DNA from: a bacterium
GTDB lineage: Bacteria; Chloroflexota; Dormibacteria; UBA8260; Bog-877
Assembly (NCBI GenBank): GCA_021791455.1
Contig: JAJYWM010000262.1
Span: 1 to 20,693, forward strand
Length of the DNA: 20,693 nucleotides
Reading direction: 5' to 3'
This document shows positions 6,312-14,290 of the stretch, piece by piece (the first letter of the stretch is position 1; every line of letters begins with the position of its first letter). The position numbers and the translations under genes are program-made. The notes under the pieces are model-generated. The model ran no database searches, was not told the DNA's origin, and saw nothing but the letters and a program-made list of their open reading frames with translations.

Positions 6312-7712
6312 TCAGGTCGGGGTGACCGCCGCCGCTTTGGGCGCAACTTCCCCGGGCGTCCCGGCATCGCTCTTGAGCTCGGTCGCCTTCGGCTCCGGGG
6401 CGAGCCACACCGTGAGGACCAGGCCGATGAGGTCGGCCACCCCAAAGGTGATGAGCGCCGGACGAAGGCCCACCGAGGAGACGAACACGGGAAGCGCGAC
6501 GATGCCCAAGAACGCTCCGATGCGAGAAGTGGCCGTGGCCAGCCCGTGGCCACTGGCCCTAACCGACGTGGGGAAGATCTCGCCGGCGAACAGATACGTC
6601 GTAATCCCGGGCCCCTGGTCGGAGAAGACGACCACCACGAAGAAGATGGCCAAGAGCAGGAAACTCGGGTTGCTGATGAAGCCGAGCACGATGAAGGCGA
6701 TCACCAAGAGCCCGAAACCGTACACCTGGATCGGCTTTCGCCCGACCCGGTCGACGAGCATGAAGGTGATGGCGATGCCGATCAGCCCGATGAATTGCAC
6801 CCCCCCAGAGACCAGCACCGACCCGGTCAGGGTGCTCCCCTTGATCTTGTCCAGCAGGGTCGGCGTGAAGACGATCGTCGCGTAGTTGCCGATGTCGAAG
6901 AGCATCCACGTGACCGAAGCAAAGATGGTGAGCCGGACCAGGTCGCGACTGAACAGGAGCTTCAGATCACCCAGTTTCACCGAGCCCCCGGCCGGGACCC
7001 GGCTGCCGAGCCCCGGGTTGGCCTGGTCCAACTTGTAACCAGCGTTGCTGGCAAGGGTGGTCGCGATCTTCAGGGCACCCTCACTGTCCCCGCTCTGCAT
7101 CAACCAGCGCGGGGACTCGGGGATGGACCGGCGCAGAAAGATGACCACGATGGCGGGTATCGCTCCGGTCGCCAGCATGAAGCGCCACGCGTCCGAACCC
7201 GTGTGGAGAAGGGCGAGAGCAACCAGGTACGAGATGAAGGCCCCAGCGGTGAACCCACCGATGGTCAGCACCAGGTTTCGTCCCCGCCGCAGGATGGGAG
7301 AGAACTCGGCAGTGATCGTCGACGAGATCGGGTAGTCGGCACCGAGCCCGATCCCCAGAAGAAAACGGAACGCTATCAGCTCCCAGATGTCCTGGGACAG
7401 CGCCGCCAGAATCGCGAACACCACGAAGAACAGCAGGTCGAGCAGGTACATCTTGCGGCGGCCCACCCGGTCGGTCAGGTTGCCGAGCACCAGGGCGCCA
7501 AAGAACATCCCGGCCACGGCCGCCGCCCCGACGAACCCCACCTCGAAGGAGTTGGGATGGAATTGAGGTGTCAACAGCACCAGGGCTACCGAGATGATGG
7601 ATAGGTCGTAGCCGTCGAGGAAGACTCCGGCAGCCGAAAGGATCGTTAGCTTGCGGACGAACGAGCTGGGCGGCAGCTCTCCGAAAGTGACGGTCTGCGG
7701 CATCTTCTCCAT
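6312..7712 (-). CDS. MFS transporter, sugar/metabolite porter type
   Basis: This 466-residue protein has about 12 predicted membrane helices in two halves. Family marks are GVFLDGYDLSII in helix 1, the cytoplasmic loop motif GNLTDRVGRRK (77-87), RFLLGIGLGADYPIS (about 116-130), PESPRWL (198-204) after helix 6, and the second-half copy DRVGRKPIQVYG. These place it among the metabolite:H+ symporters (sugar porter, aromatic acid and phosphate symporter branches). The substrate cannot be told from sequence. The C-terminal tail is hydrophilic and rich in Ala, Pro and Lys. The ATG at 7712 was chosen because GGAGG lies six bases upstream; a further ATG is at 7703. It is a single-gene unit divergent from the ABC exporter genes, with a candidate promoter at 7781-7810. 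Confidence 0.93.
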   Translation of the reverse strand: MEKMPQTVTFGELPPSSFVRKLTILSAAGVFLDGYDLSIISVALVLLTPQFHPNSFEVGFVGAAAVAGMFFGALVLGNLTDRVGRRKMYLLDLLFFVVFAILAALSQDIWELIAFRFLLGIGLGADYPISSTITAEFSPILRRGRNLVLTIGGFTAGAFISYLVALALLHTGSDAWRFMLATGAIPAIVVIFLRRSIPESPRWLMQSGDSEGALKIATTLASNAGYKLDQANPGLGSRVPAGGSVKLGDLKLLFSRDLVRLTIFASVTWMLFDIGNYATIVFTPTLLDKIKGSTLTGSVLVSGGVQFIGLIGIAITFMLVDRVGRKPIQVYGFGLLVIAFIVLGFISNPSFLLLAIFFVVVVFSDQGPGITTYLFAGEIFPTSVRASGHGLATATSRIGAFLGIVALPVFVSSVGLRPALITFGVADLIGLVLTVWLAPEPKATELKSDAGTPGEVAPKAAAVTPT

Positions 7713-7780
7713 CAGCCCCCTCCAACGCCTGCCCACGGCCACGCACGGGAACGCGCATGATGTGGCCTTCTGAATAGGGC

Positions 7781-7810
7781 ACCCTAGCACCGTGGTTCAC
7801 GCCGGGTCAA
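7781..7810 (-). promoter_or_regulatory. Candidate promoter of the MFS gene
   Basis: Read on the minus strand, TTGACC (7810-7805) is followed after 18 bases by TAGGGT (7786-7781). The predicted start is about 7774, giving a leader of around 60 nucleotides before the ribosome site and ATG at 7712. Confidence 0.4.
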
Positions 7811-8098
7811 GGATGGGGCCGACCCACCGAATTCAGCGCTTGGGAGCACCGTCGGCCACCGAGAGGCTCCCCTCAGGCGTACGTTCGGCGCGGCTCGATT
7901 GAGTGGGTGGATCCCGGTATGGGCACCACCATCGCGCTCACGACCGCTTGCACCCTGCGGCGAAGGGGCGGGCGACCGATGGCTGGGCGCTGCCGCCGCC
8001 CCGTGGCAGGCCCGGACCAGAAGTGCTCCTCGCCCTTGCCACGAGTTGCCGCGGAGGCGGCCTCCCGGGGGGGGCGATATGGCAAAATCGCCGACAAC

Positions 8099-8779
8099 AT
8101 GTGCCCCGGACTGTCCCAGAGCGCCACTACCGGCCATCCGGCCCCGGCCGGCGGCGTCCCGTCAGCGAGACCGGCGGTGCTGATCGCCAGCGGCATTGAG
8201 AAGCGGTTCCGACGCAAGGTGGTGCTGCGAGGCGTTGATCTCGCCGTAAGTCCCGGCGAGACGGTGGCTCTGGTCGGCGAAAACGGCTGTGGGAAGACCA
8301 CCTTGATGAGAATCTGCGCCGGACTGCTGAGCCCAGACCGAGGTTCGGTCAGCGTCTTGGGGAGGGTCGGCTACTGTCCTCAGGAGCCCGGGCTGATCGA
8401 CCTCCTGACTGCCGACGAACATCTCGCCTACTTCGGGGCGGCATGCGGCATGTCCAGTGCCCACTCCATTGCCAAGGGAAGAGCGATCCTGGACTCGTTC
8501 GGTTTCTCCCGCCACGAGAGGGGGGTCAGTCGCAGGCTCTCCGGGGGGACCAGGCAGAAGTTGAACCTGGCGCTCGCCCTACTCAACGACCCGGCCGTGC
8601 TTTTATTGGATGAGCCCTACCAAGGATTCGATCGCGGGGTGTACATAAATTTCTGGGACCACGTCGACGCCTGGCGGGCGGAAGGCCGGGCCATAGTCAT
8701 AGTCACCCACATGCTGGCGGAGCTGACCAGGGTCGACCGAGTCGTGGAGCTACCGGCGCCGGACGCAACTCAGGGATGA
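8099..8779 (+). CDS. ABC transporter ATP-binding protein (ABC-2/CcmA type)
   Basis: With the ATG at 8099 this is a 226-residue ATPase subunit with every catalytic element: Walker A GENGCGKTT (60-68), Q-loop YCPQEPG (Gln 95), signature LSGGTRQ (147-153), Walker B VLLLDEP (167-173) and H-loop VTHM (His 204). The short, single-domain form and its pairing with an ABC-2-like permease suggest an exporter. The N-terminus is uncertain. The conserved domain starts at about residue 28, so GTG 8177 is possible, and the frame is open leftward to about 7907, but that extension is Arg/Pro-rich and looks non-coding. A -10-like CAAAAT at 8083-8088 sits ten bases before the ATG at 8099 and favours it. The gene overlaps the permease by four bases (ATGA), so the two are translationally coupled. 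Confidence 0.93.
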   Translation: MCPGLSQSATTGHPAPAGGVPSARPAVLIASGIEKRFRRKVVLRGVDLAVSPGETVALVGENGCGKTTLMRICAGLLSPDRGSVSVLGRVGYCPQEPGLIDLLTADEHLAYFGAACGMSSAHSIAKGRAILDSFGFSRHERGVSRRLSGGTRQKLNLALALLNDPAVLLLDEPYQGFDRGVYINFWDHVDAWRAEGRAIVIVTHMLAELTRVDRVVELPAPDATQG

Positions 8780-9483
8780 CGTTCCTGCGCCACTCGCTCA
8801 TGGCTGCCCAGATGCAGGGCCGTCAGCTGGGACGGCGCCGGGTCGCTCTGGCCATCGTGGTGGTGCTCCCGGTCGCCCTCTACGTCAGCCAGGACGCGAA
8901 CAGCCCGGAGAACGCGATCGCATTTGGAGCGCTGGGGGTGGCCTGGGCTCTGGCCACCACCGCTCTGTTTGCGGCCCTCTCCGCGCGCGAGTCGGAGCCG
9001 AGGCTCATTCTGGCCGGGTACACGCCCACCGAGTTGATCCTGGGAAGGGCACTGGTCCTCCTCTTGGGCGGAATCGTTCTCTGCGCCGGAGCGGCCGTGG
9101 CCATGGGCCTAATCTCGAAACCCGTCTCGGACGGGGACCTGCTGGCGGCCTGCGCCCTGGTGGCGGTCATCAGCGTGCCGCTGGGCTTGGCCGTGGGCTC
9201 CCTGGTGCCCAGTGATCTGGAGGGTACTCTGATCATCATCGGAGCGGTGGGAGTTCAGCTCTCGCTCCCCCAGAGCTCCCCGGTCAATGTGATCCTGCCC
9301 CTGGATGCTCCGATCCAATTCGCCTCAAGAGCCGGAGGATTTAGCGCCAGCTCCCAGGAGGCGATGGTGTTCCAGGCAGCCATCTACACCGTCTTCCTGT
9401 TGTTGGTCGCCTCCATGGCCTGGTCCCGCAAGGTCGGGCGCAAGGGGAGGATCAGGGTCGTGGATGCGAGCCCGCAGCCATGA
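8776..9483 (+). CDS. ABC transporter permease, six-helix type
   Basis: This 235-residue membrane protein has about six hydrophobic segments, at roughly residues 24-38, 50-68, 88-110, 122-146, 150-166 and 193-214, with positive residues near the N-terminus (GRQLGRRR) and the C-terminus (RKVGRKGRIR). That is the size and topology of ABC-2 or CcmB-like permeases that dimerise and pair with a single ATPase. It overlaps the upstream ATPase gene by ATGA and they surely form one exporter. The substrate is unknown. There is no adjacent heme or cytochrome c maturation gene, so a CcmAB identity is not supported, although the ATPase resembles CcmA in general form. Sequence identity to any named permease is not evident by eye. 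Confidence 0.85.
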   Translation: MTFLRHSLMAAQMQGRQLGRRRVALAIVVVLPVALYVSQDANSPENAIAFGALGVAWALATTALFAALSARESEPRLILAGYTPTELILGRALVLLLGGIVLCAGAAVAMGLISKPVSDGDLLAACALVAVISVPLGLAVGSLVPSDLEGTLIIIGAVGVQLSLPQSSPVNVILPLDAPIQFASRAGGFSASSQEAMVFQAAIYTVFLLLVASMAWSRKVGRKGRIRVVDASPQP

Positions 9484-9731
9484 GCCCGCCCCATCCGCCA
9501 GGCCCCCGCGCGATGCCTTGTCCCAAGCTCGCCCATCCCTCAGCTGAAACCATCCGGGTCCCCAACCGGCCGGCCCGGCATGAGGGGAGAGCCCGGAGCC
9601 ACAGGTTGTCTGGGCCCCCTGTCCCCCCTCTGGAGCGCCGCCCGTCTTACGTCAACCAAACCAGCCTTCAAGAATCGGTGGAGTCCGTGGTAACTTGGGG
9701 CCCGAGAGAAAATTTGACTAGGAGAGGCGTC

Positions 9732-10154
9732 GTGGCAGAAGCACCCGTCGACTACAACGCACCGATAATCGAAGAGTTCCGCGCCAACCGGGGGAGACTC
9801 GGAGGCAACTTTGCGGGAGCGCCGATGCTGCTGCTCCACACCACAGGTGCCCGTTCCGGCCTCGAACGGGTCCACCCGATGATGCACCTTGACTTCGAGG
9901 GGCGGCGCTTCGTCTTCGCTTCAAAGGCGGGAGCCGACACCAACCCTGATTGGTTCCACAATCTGGTGGCGCATCCCACCGTCAAGGTCGAGACCGGAGA
10001 AGAGACCTACGAGGCTACCGCGAAGCCCCTTGAGGACGAGGCCGAGAGGGGGCGCATATACCAAGAGCAGGTCAGCCGGTATCCGGGGTTTGGCGAGTAC
10101 CAGGAAAAGACGGCCCGAAAGATTCCCGTGGTGGAACTCATCCGAATTCCCTGA
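9732..10154 (+). CDS. Deazaflavin (F420)-dependent nitroreductase family protein
   Basis: This 140-residue protein is close in length to Ddn-type F420H2-dependent reductases of the split-barrel fold. Typical blocks are LLLHTTGARSGLERVHPM (33-50), FVFASKAGADTNPDWFHNL (60-78) and AHPTVKVETG (80-89), the usual cofactor-binding and NPxWxxNLxAxPxVxVE signature. Family members reduce quinones, nitroimidazoles or other electrophiles with reduced F420; the true substrate is generally unknown. The GTG start at 9732 is supported by AGGAG seven bases upstream and by the family N-terminus. It is apparently transcribed alone: 248 bases separate it from the ABC permease, and a weak -10-like TAACTT lies at 9691-9696. 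It implies that the host makes F420. Confidence 0.92.
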   Translation: MAEAPVDYNAPIIEEFRANRGRLGGNFAGAPMLLLHTTGARSGLERVHPMMHLDFEGRRFVFASKAGADTNPDWFHNLVAHPTVKVETGEETYEATAKPLEDEAERGRIYQEQVSRYPGFGEYQEKTARKIPVVELIRIP

Positions 10155-10221
10155 CGGTACGCGCGGAAGGAGCGCCGATCGACCCTGGCGCTGGTTGATG
10201 CCCGATGGCCGCACTCTCGAT

Positions 10222-10465
10222 CGATGGGATCCCTGCCCACCGCTCCCTTGGTCTCCGCCCATCCCACCCGAAAGTGTTGACCGGATGGCGGCTGGGCGTT
10301 CGGCGGCACCACCACGCAGAACCGCAGCGGGTGCCCCTGGCACCAGTTGAGGAACCCCGCGCTGTGGAAGTCACTGTCCGCCCCCAACCACACCACCCCG
10401 TCTCCCTGGGGGCAGGGTGCGCTCGCCCTCAGCAGCAGGCGGGAGGCGATCGGCTTGTCGGAAGC
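10222..10465 (-). pseudogene. Possible transposase relic (IS1380-like fragment)
   Basis: On the minus strand an open stretch reads IASRLLLRASAPCPQGDGVV, then WLGADSDFHSAGFLNWCQ, then LRFCVVVPPNAQPPSGQHFR. The block (R/G)ADSxFxSxxFLxxC with a following RFxVxVPxNA resembles the region around the second catalytic Asp of IS1380/IS4-group DDE transposases. A TGA closes the frame at 10466-10468, there is no N-terminal catalytic domain, and the part after about 10222 loses similarity. No terminal inverted repeats or target duplications were found. The call rests on motif resemblance only, so it is tentative. Confidence 0.35.
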
Positions 10466-10468
10466 TCA

Positions 10469-11043
10469 TCCTGACCGCAGCCCCGCCGCCGGCACCCGGC
10501 CGGGCTCATCCTCACGCAGAGCATCCCGGTTCGCCAGACTGGTGCCCCCGCCCAGGATCCACTCCCCAAGGCAGCCCGGCGTGACCAGTGAGGCTGGAGT
10601 CATCGGCGCCGCAGAGAACGGTGGGGACGGCTGCGCTACTCTTCACTCGCCGAGTGCCTCCCGCTGGGAGCCGATGGGAGCGCGACAGTCCCCGTTTTCC
10701 AAGTCAGCGAGACACTTCTGCTACCTGCCCCCAACTCTCCTTCCTGTCCCTAACCACTCATTTAGGACAGAGTCCCCGCTGCCGTGCACGGTGTCGCCGA
10801 GCGCCTGGCCGGCCGGCCGCGGCCGCAATCTTCGCCGAGGACCCCTGCATGCGGCGGCGGTCCTCCGAGGAGACGACGAAGGTGGTGGGCCGGCTCTTGC
10901 CCGGATCACCAACGAATGCGACCACAATGCTCTGCGGGCGGATGGGGCCAGGGGCCTTGACCGGCTGATCAAGCTGCCCTGTGGACCGATCTGAGGCGGA
11001 CCCAAGGGTGGATGCCGTCGCTCGCTCCGGTCCTCTGCGCGCT
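10469..11043. other. Stretch without a recognised gene
   Basis: Nearly 580 bases upstream of the SDR gene contain no frame I can support. A plus-strand frame runs through it to 10994, but its product is low in hydrophobic residues, has no known motif and lacks a ribosome site. An AT-richer patch at about 10730-10770 is notable only for its composition. With the adjoining possible transposase fragment it looks like a site of gene decay. Confidence 0.4.
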
Positions 11044-11049
11044 TATCAT
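11044..11049 (+). promoter_or_regulatory. -10 element placed for a leaderless transcript of the SDR gene
   Basis: TATCAT ends eight bases before a GTG (11058) and eleven before the ATG (11061). There is no Shine-Dalgarno in front of either start, so the transcript probably begins at the start codon. No clear -35 box is seen. Confidence 0.4.
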
Positions 11050-11060
11050 CCGACACCGTG

Positions 11061-11858
11061 ATGGGCGACAGGGACGATGCGGGGGCGACCGCAGCGGGAG
11101 TGCCTCGGGTTGCCCTGATCACCGGAGGCAGCTCCGGGATAGGGCTGGCGACCGCCCACCGCCTCGGCCGCGACGGCTTCAGGCTCGTCCTCACCGGGCG
11201 AGACCGGCCACGAGGGGAGGCGGCGGTGGCCGGCCTTGTCGCCCAGGGTGTGGAGGCGCACTTTCTGGTGGCGGACTCCCGCGACGGATCGGCGGCGGTC
11301 ACGGTCGTGGACTTCGTGGACCGCACCTTCGGCCGGCTCGACCTGCTGGTCGCCAACGCCGGGGTCGGGGTGGTCGCGCCCCTGATCGACACCCCGCCGG
11401 AACAGCTGGAGCGGCTCCTGGCGGTCAATGTGCTGGGCTACCTGATCCAGGTCCAAGCCGCTCGTGCGCTGTTGGCCAGAACCCGGGCCTCGGCGATCGT
11501 ACTGGTGTCCTCCGACTCCGGAGTCCGCGGGGATGTGCCCCTGGGCGCCTACTCGGTGTCCAAGGCGGCCGTGAACATGATGGGGCGGATGCTGGCTGTG
11601 GACCTGGCTCCCCAGGGGATCCGGGTGAACGTGGTTTGCCCGGGTGACACCCTGCCCGGGATGCGCTACATGGGAACGCTGCAGGAGCCGGAGGCTAGTG
11701 CCGAGGACCCGGCGCGCTGGACCGCCTCGCCGATAGGGAGATTCGCAGAGGGCCGGGAGGTGGCGGAGGTTATTGCCTTCCTCGGCGATGAGCGGTCCAG
11801 CTTTGTGGATGGGGTGGTGATGCTGGTCGACGGCGCGGCCGCGGCCGGACATCCCTAG
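11061..11858 (+). CDS. Short-chain dehydrogenase/reductase (SDR), FabG-like
   Basis: This 265-residue protein is a classical SDR oxidoreductase. It has the nucleotide-binding motif TGGSSGIG (21-28), NAG (98-100), Asn 122 in AVNVLGY, and the catalytic Ser 150, Tyr 163 and Lys 167 in LVSSDSG and YSVSK. IRVNVVCPGDT and a C-terminal FVDGVVMLVDGA complete the family pattern. It would interconvert an alcohol and a ketone with NAD(P)(H); an Arg after the second strand (TGRDR) leans to NADP but does not prove it. Substrate is unknown. It starts at ATG 11061 or GTG 11058, adjacent in-frame codons that differ by one residue. It is a single gene with non-coding DNA on both sides. Confidence 0.93.
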   Translation: MGDRDDAGATAAGVPRVALITGGSSGIGLATAHRLGRDGFRLVLTGRDRPRGEAAVAGLVAQGVEAHFLVADSRDGSAAVTVVDFVDRTFGRLDLLVANAGVGVVAPLIDTPPEQLERLLAVNVLGYLIQVQAARALLARTRASAIVLVSSDSGVRGDVPLGAYSVSKAAVNMMGRMLAVDLAPQGIRVNVVCPGDTLPGMRYMGTLQEPEASAEDPARWTASPIGRFAEGREVAEVIAFLGDERSSFVDGVVMLVDGAAAAGHP

Positions 11859-11864
11859 TTCTCC

Positions 11865-11890
11865 GCTCGCCCGTCGGCGCCTTGGCGAGC
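11865..11890 (+). terminator. Possible terminator hairpin after the SDR gene
   Basis: GCTCGCC (11865-11871) and GGCGAGC (11884-11890) form a perfect seven-pair stem with a 12-base loop, starting six bases after the stop codon. No T-run follows. Confidence 0.35.
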
Positions 11891-12025
11891 CAGCTCGGAT
11901 CGCTCCCGGGTGGGCATGGGCCCTGCCCCCTCACTGCCACTCCCCGCCGCCCGACCCTCGGTGTCATTCCTTGGTGAGGGAACGATCGCCCCAGGGTGCG
12001 ATTCTCGGTGACTCAATGTGGGGCG

Positions 12026-12054
12026 TTGACAATCGGCGCCAAGCCGGTTAACCT
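12026..12054 (+). promoter_or_regulatory. Promoter of the substrate-binding lipoprotein gene
   Basis: A perfect -35 TTGACA (12026-12031) is followed after 17 bases by TAACCT (12049-12054), which keeps the first T, second A and last T. Predicted start is about 12061, so the leader would be around 140 nucleotides. The surrounding 344-base gap (11859-12202) holds otherwise only the hairpin after the SDR gene and a repeated 11-mer. Confidence 0.5.
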
Positions 12055-12101
12055 CGGCGAACAAGCTACTTGCCTCGGAAGGGATCTGCCTGACAATCGG
12101 C
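12027..12101 (+). repeat. 11-bp direct repeat TGACAATCGGC in the promoter region
   Basis: TGACAATCGGC occurs at 12027-12037, overlapping the -35 box, and again at 12091-12101, about 30 bases downstream of the predicted transcription start. The copies are 64 bases apart, close to six helical turns, as expected for a regulator that binds two sites on the same face of the DNA. Confidence 0.45.
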
Positions 12102-12202
12102 AACCCTCAACGCGGCGTATCGGTCTGAAATTGACGTGAATGGAGCGCCCTCTTCTGGCCATCGTCCAGGTGGGAGGTCGAGGCCAAGAGAAAGGAGAGG
12201 CG

Positions 12203-14221
12203 GTGTCATATCTCAAGCGGACCGAGGGGATCCTCAGACGTCAGCCCAGGGCATTGGACCAGCCGTCCTCGCCGCCGGCCTCGAGGCTCCCAGGACGGGT
12301 CTCAATCCTGCGCCGTAGAACGGGAATCCGGGGCATCCGGGCAGTCGCGGCCACAGTCGGCATGGCGGCTCTTCTCGCCGGCTGCGCCTCCGCCGCTGGC
12401 AACTCCGCCAGCAGTTCCACAGGCAGCAAGGGCGGCATCGTCACCTTTGCAGAGCTGCCCAACACGCCACCCAACTACATCTTCCCTCTGACCGGGCCCG
12501 CCTACTTCGATGTTGCCAACGTGCCCAACTTCACCGACATCATGTACCGCCCCCTGTACTGGTTCGGGACCAGTGGCGAGCCCACTCTCAACCAGCAGCT
12601 GAGCCTGGCCCAGCCCCCTGTCTTCTCAGACGGCAACCAGGTCGTGACGATCAACCTCAAGCACTGGAGGTGGTCTGACGGGACCCCGATCACCGCCCGC
12701 GATGTGGTGTTCTGGATGAACCTTCTGGAAGCCTCGATATCGCCCGCTGCGGCCAGCGTCGGGTCCAGCAGCGCCCCGGGGCCGGGGTGGGGCGCCTACG
12801 TACCGGGCTCGACCAACTTCCCGGGCAACGTCACGAGCTACCGCGCGACCGGCACCTACCAGGTCGTCTTCCACCTGAACGGCAGTTACAACCCCACCTG
12901 GTACACCTACAACGAGTTGAGCCAGATCAGCCCCCTGCCCCAGCAGGCGTGGGACAAGACCTCCAGCTCCAGCCCGGATGGGAACTACGACACAACCGTG
13001 CCAGGCACCGCGACCACCGGCGCCCTTGGGGTCGCGGCCTATCTCAACCAACAGTCCCAGGATCTCTCAACCTACGCGACCAACCCGCTGTGGCAGGTGG
13101 TCGACGGCCCATTTCGCCTGAGCGAGTTCACCACCAGCGGCTTCGTCAAGATGGTGCCGAACAAGGAGTACTCGGGGTCCCCGAAGCCCAGCATCAGTGC
13201 CTTCGAGGAAGAGCCCTTCACATCCGACGCGGCGGAGTTCGATCAGCTTCGGTCGGGAGCGATCACCATCGGATATCTGCCCAGTCAGTACCTCTCCCAG
13301 AAGGCTTCGCTGACGAGCCACGGCTACACCTACGCGCCCTGGTATATCTTCGGGTTCTACGGCTACCCCTACAACTTCAGCAACCCCACCATGGGACCGG
13401 TCTTCCGCCAGCTCTATTTCCGTCAGGCGTTTCAGTCACTGATCGACCAGCGGGAGTGGATCTCGGCCTTCCAGGATGGGGTCGGAACCGTCGACAACGG
13501 CCCCGTCCCCACCTACCCCGCCCATAACCCCGACGAGAGCCCCCTGGAGGCCAACGGCACCAAGGACGGCATGGTCTACCCTTACTCGCCGAGCAGGGCG
13601 GTCAGCCTGCTCAAGGCGCACGGCTGGAAGGTCGTGCCGGGCGGCACGACCACCTGCGCCAGGGCCGGGACCGCAGCTGACGACTGCGGCCCAGGCATCC
13701 CGGCTGGGCTCGCCCTCAATGTCCAGGTCCTCTACGCCAGCGGGATCACCAGCATCGCCAACGAGATGCAGGCGCTGCAGTCCACCATGCGCTCCCAGGC
13801 GGGGATCGACGTGCAGCTGACGACCGGCACCTACAGCGACATAATCGGCACGGTTTTCGCCGGATGCACCCTGACCGCTCCCTGCAGCAACTGGGAGATA
13901 GCCAATTGGGGGACCGGCTTCTCGTACGACCCCAACGTGCTGCCGACAGGTGGCGAGTATTTCGGGTCGGGCGCTCCGACCACGGCAGGGCTGCTGCCCG
14001 GTTCCAAGGCCAATGCCCTGATCCAGGCCGAGCACACAGCCCCGACCAGGGCCGCCGAGTTCGCGGACCTCTTCAAGATGCAGGACTACATCGCCCAGCA
14101 GTTGCCGATGGTGTTCATGCCCAACGGGCCGTATCAGCTCACCCTGTACAAGAGCGACCTTCAGGGCGTCGTTCCCCAGGGAATTCTCAACGAGCTGAAC
14201 CCGGAGAGCTACCGCTACTGA
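12203..14221 (+). CDS. ABC transporter substrate-binding lipoprotein, family 5 (peptide/nickel type)
   Basis: This 672-residue protein is an extracytoplasmic solute-binding protein of the oligopeptide/dipeptide/nickel family. A basic N-terminus and a hydrophobic run lead to a lipobox LAGC (58-61), so it is lipid-anchored at the membrane surface. A Ser/Gly linker follows, then the family block LKHWRWSDGTPITARDVVFW, and further Trp/Tyr-rich binding-lobe sequence up to NPESYRY at the end. The GTG start at 12203 is supported by AAAGGAGAGG three bases upstream. The resulting 45-residue region before the hydrophobic core is unusually long for a signal peptide. No permease or ATPase genes for this uptake system lie in the window, so it is an orphan here. 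The gene has its own promoter (12026) and ends at a strong hairpin. The ligand is unknown. Confidence 0.93.
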   Translation: MSYLKRTEGILRRQPRALDQPSSPPASRLPGRVSILRRRTGIRGIRAVAATVGMAALLAGCASAAGNSASSSTGSKGGIVTFAELPNTPPNYIFPLTGPAYFDVANVPNFTDIMYRPLYWFGTSGEPTLNQQLSLAQPPVFSDGNQVVTINLKHWRWSDGTPITARDVVFWMNLLEASISPAAASVGSSSAPGPGWGAYVPGSTNFPGNVTSYRATGTYQVVFHLNGSYNPTWYTYNELSQISPLPQQAWDKTSSSSPDGNYDTTVPGTATTGALGVAAYLNQQSQDLSTYATNPLWQVVDGPFRLSEFTTSGFVKMVPNKEYSGSPKPSISAFEEEPFTSDAAEFDQLRSGAITIGYLPSQYLSQKASLTSHGYTYAPWYIFGFYGYPYNFSNPTMGPVFRQLYFRQAFQSLIDQREWISAFQDGVGTVDNGPVPTYPAHNPDESPLEANGTKDGMVYPYSPSRAVSLLKAHGWKVVPGGTTTCARAGTAADDCGPGIPAGLALNVQVLYASGITSIANEMQALQSTMRSQAGIDVQLTTGTYSDIIGTVFAGCTLTAPCSNWEIANWGTGFSYDPNVLPTGGEYFGSGAPTTAGLLPGSKANALIQAEHTAPTRAAEFADLFKMQDYIAQQLPMVFMPNGPYQLTLYKSDLQGVVPQGILNELNPESYRY

Positions 14222-14237
14222 GAAGCCGCCGATAGGG

Positions 14238-14280
14238 GGAGCGAGAGGCCCATATCAACAAGAGGGTCTCTCGCTCCTTT
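14238..14280. terminator. Strong terminator hairpin between convergent genes
   Basis: GGAGCGAGAG (14238-14247) pairs perfectly with CTCTCGCTCC (14268-14277). One G-T and three C-G pairs extend the stem inward to 14 pairs with a 12-base loop. TTT follows on the plus strand. It starts 16 bases after the lipoprotein stop and ends 13 bases before the end of the convergent hydrolase gene, so it can insulate both transcripts. Confidence 0.75.
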
Positions 14281-14290
14281 GCCCTCCGGG

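Noticed and set aside
7907..8098. Extension of the ABC ATPase frame to an ATG at 7907.
   Set aside because: The extra 64 residues precede the domain, are rich in Arg, Pro and Ala, have no family counterpart, and the stretch looks like non-coding DNA.
8099..9483. Calling the exporter CcmA-CcmB (heme exporter for cytochrome c maturation).
   Set aside because: There are no ccmC, ccmE, ccmF or cytochrome genes next to it, and the permease has no specific CcmB motif that I can see.
10347..10994. A 215-codon plus-strand frame before the SDR gene.
   Set aside because: No ribosome site, no hydrophobic core or known motif, and it overlaps the possible transposase relic on the other strand.
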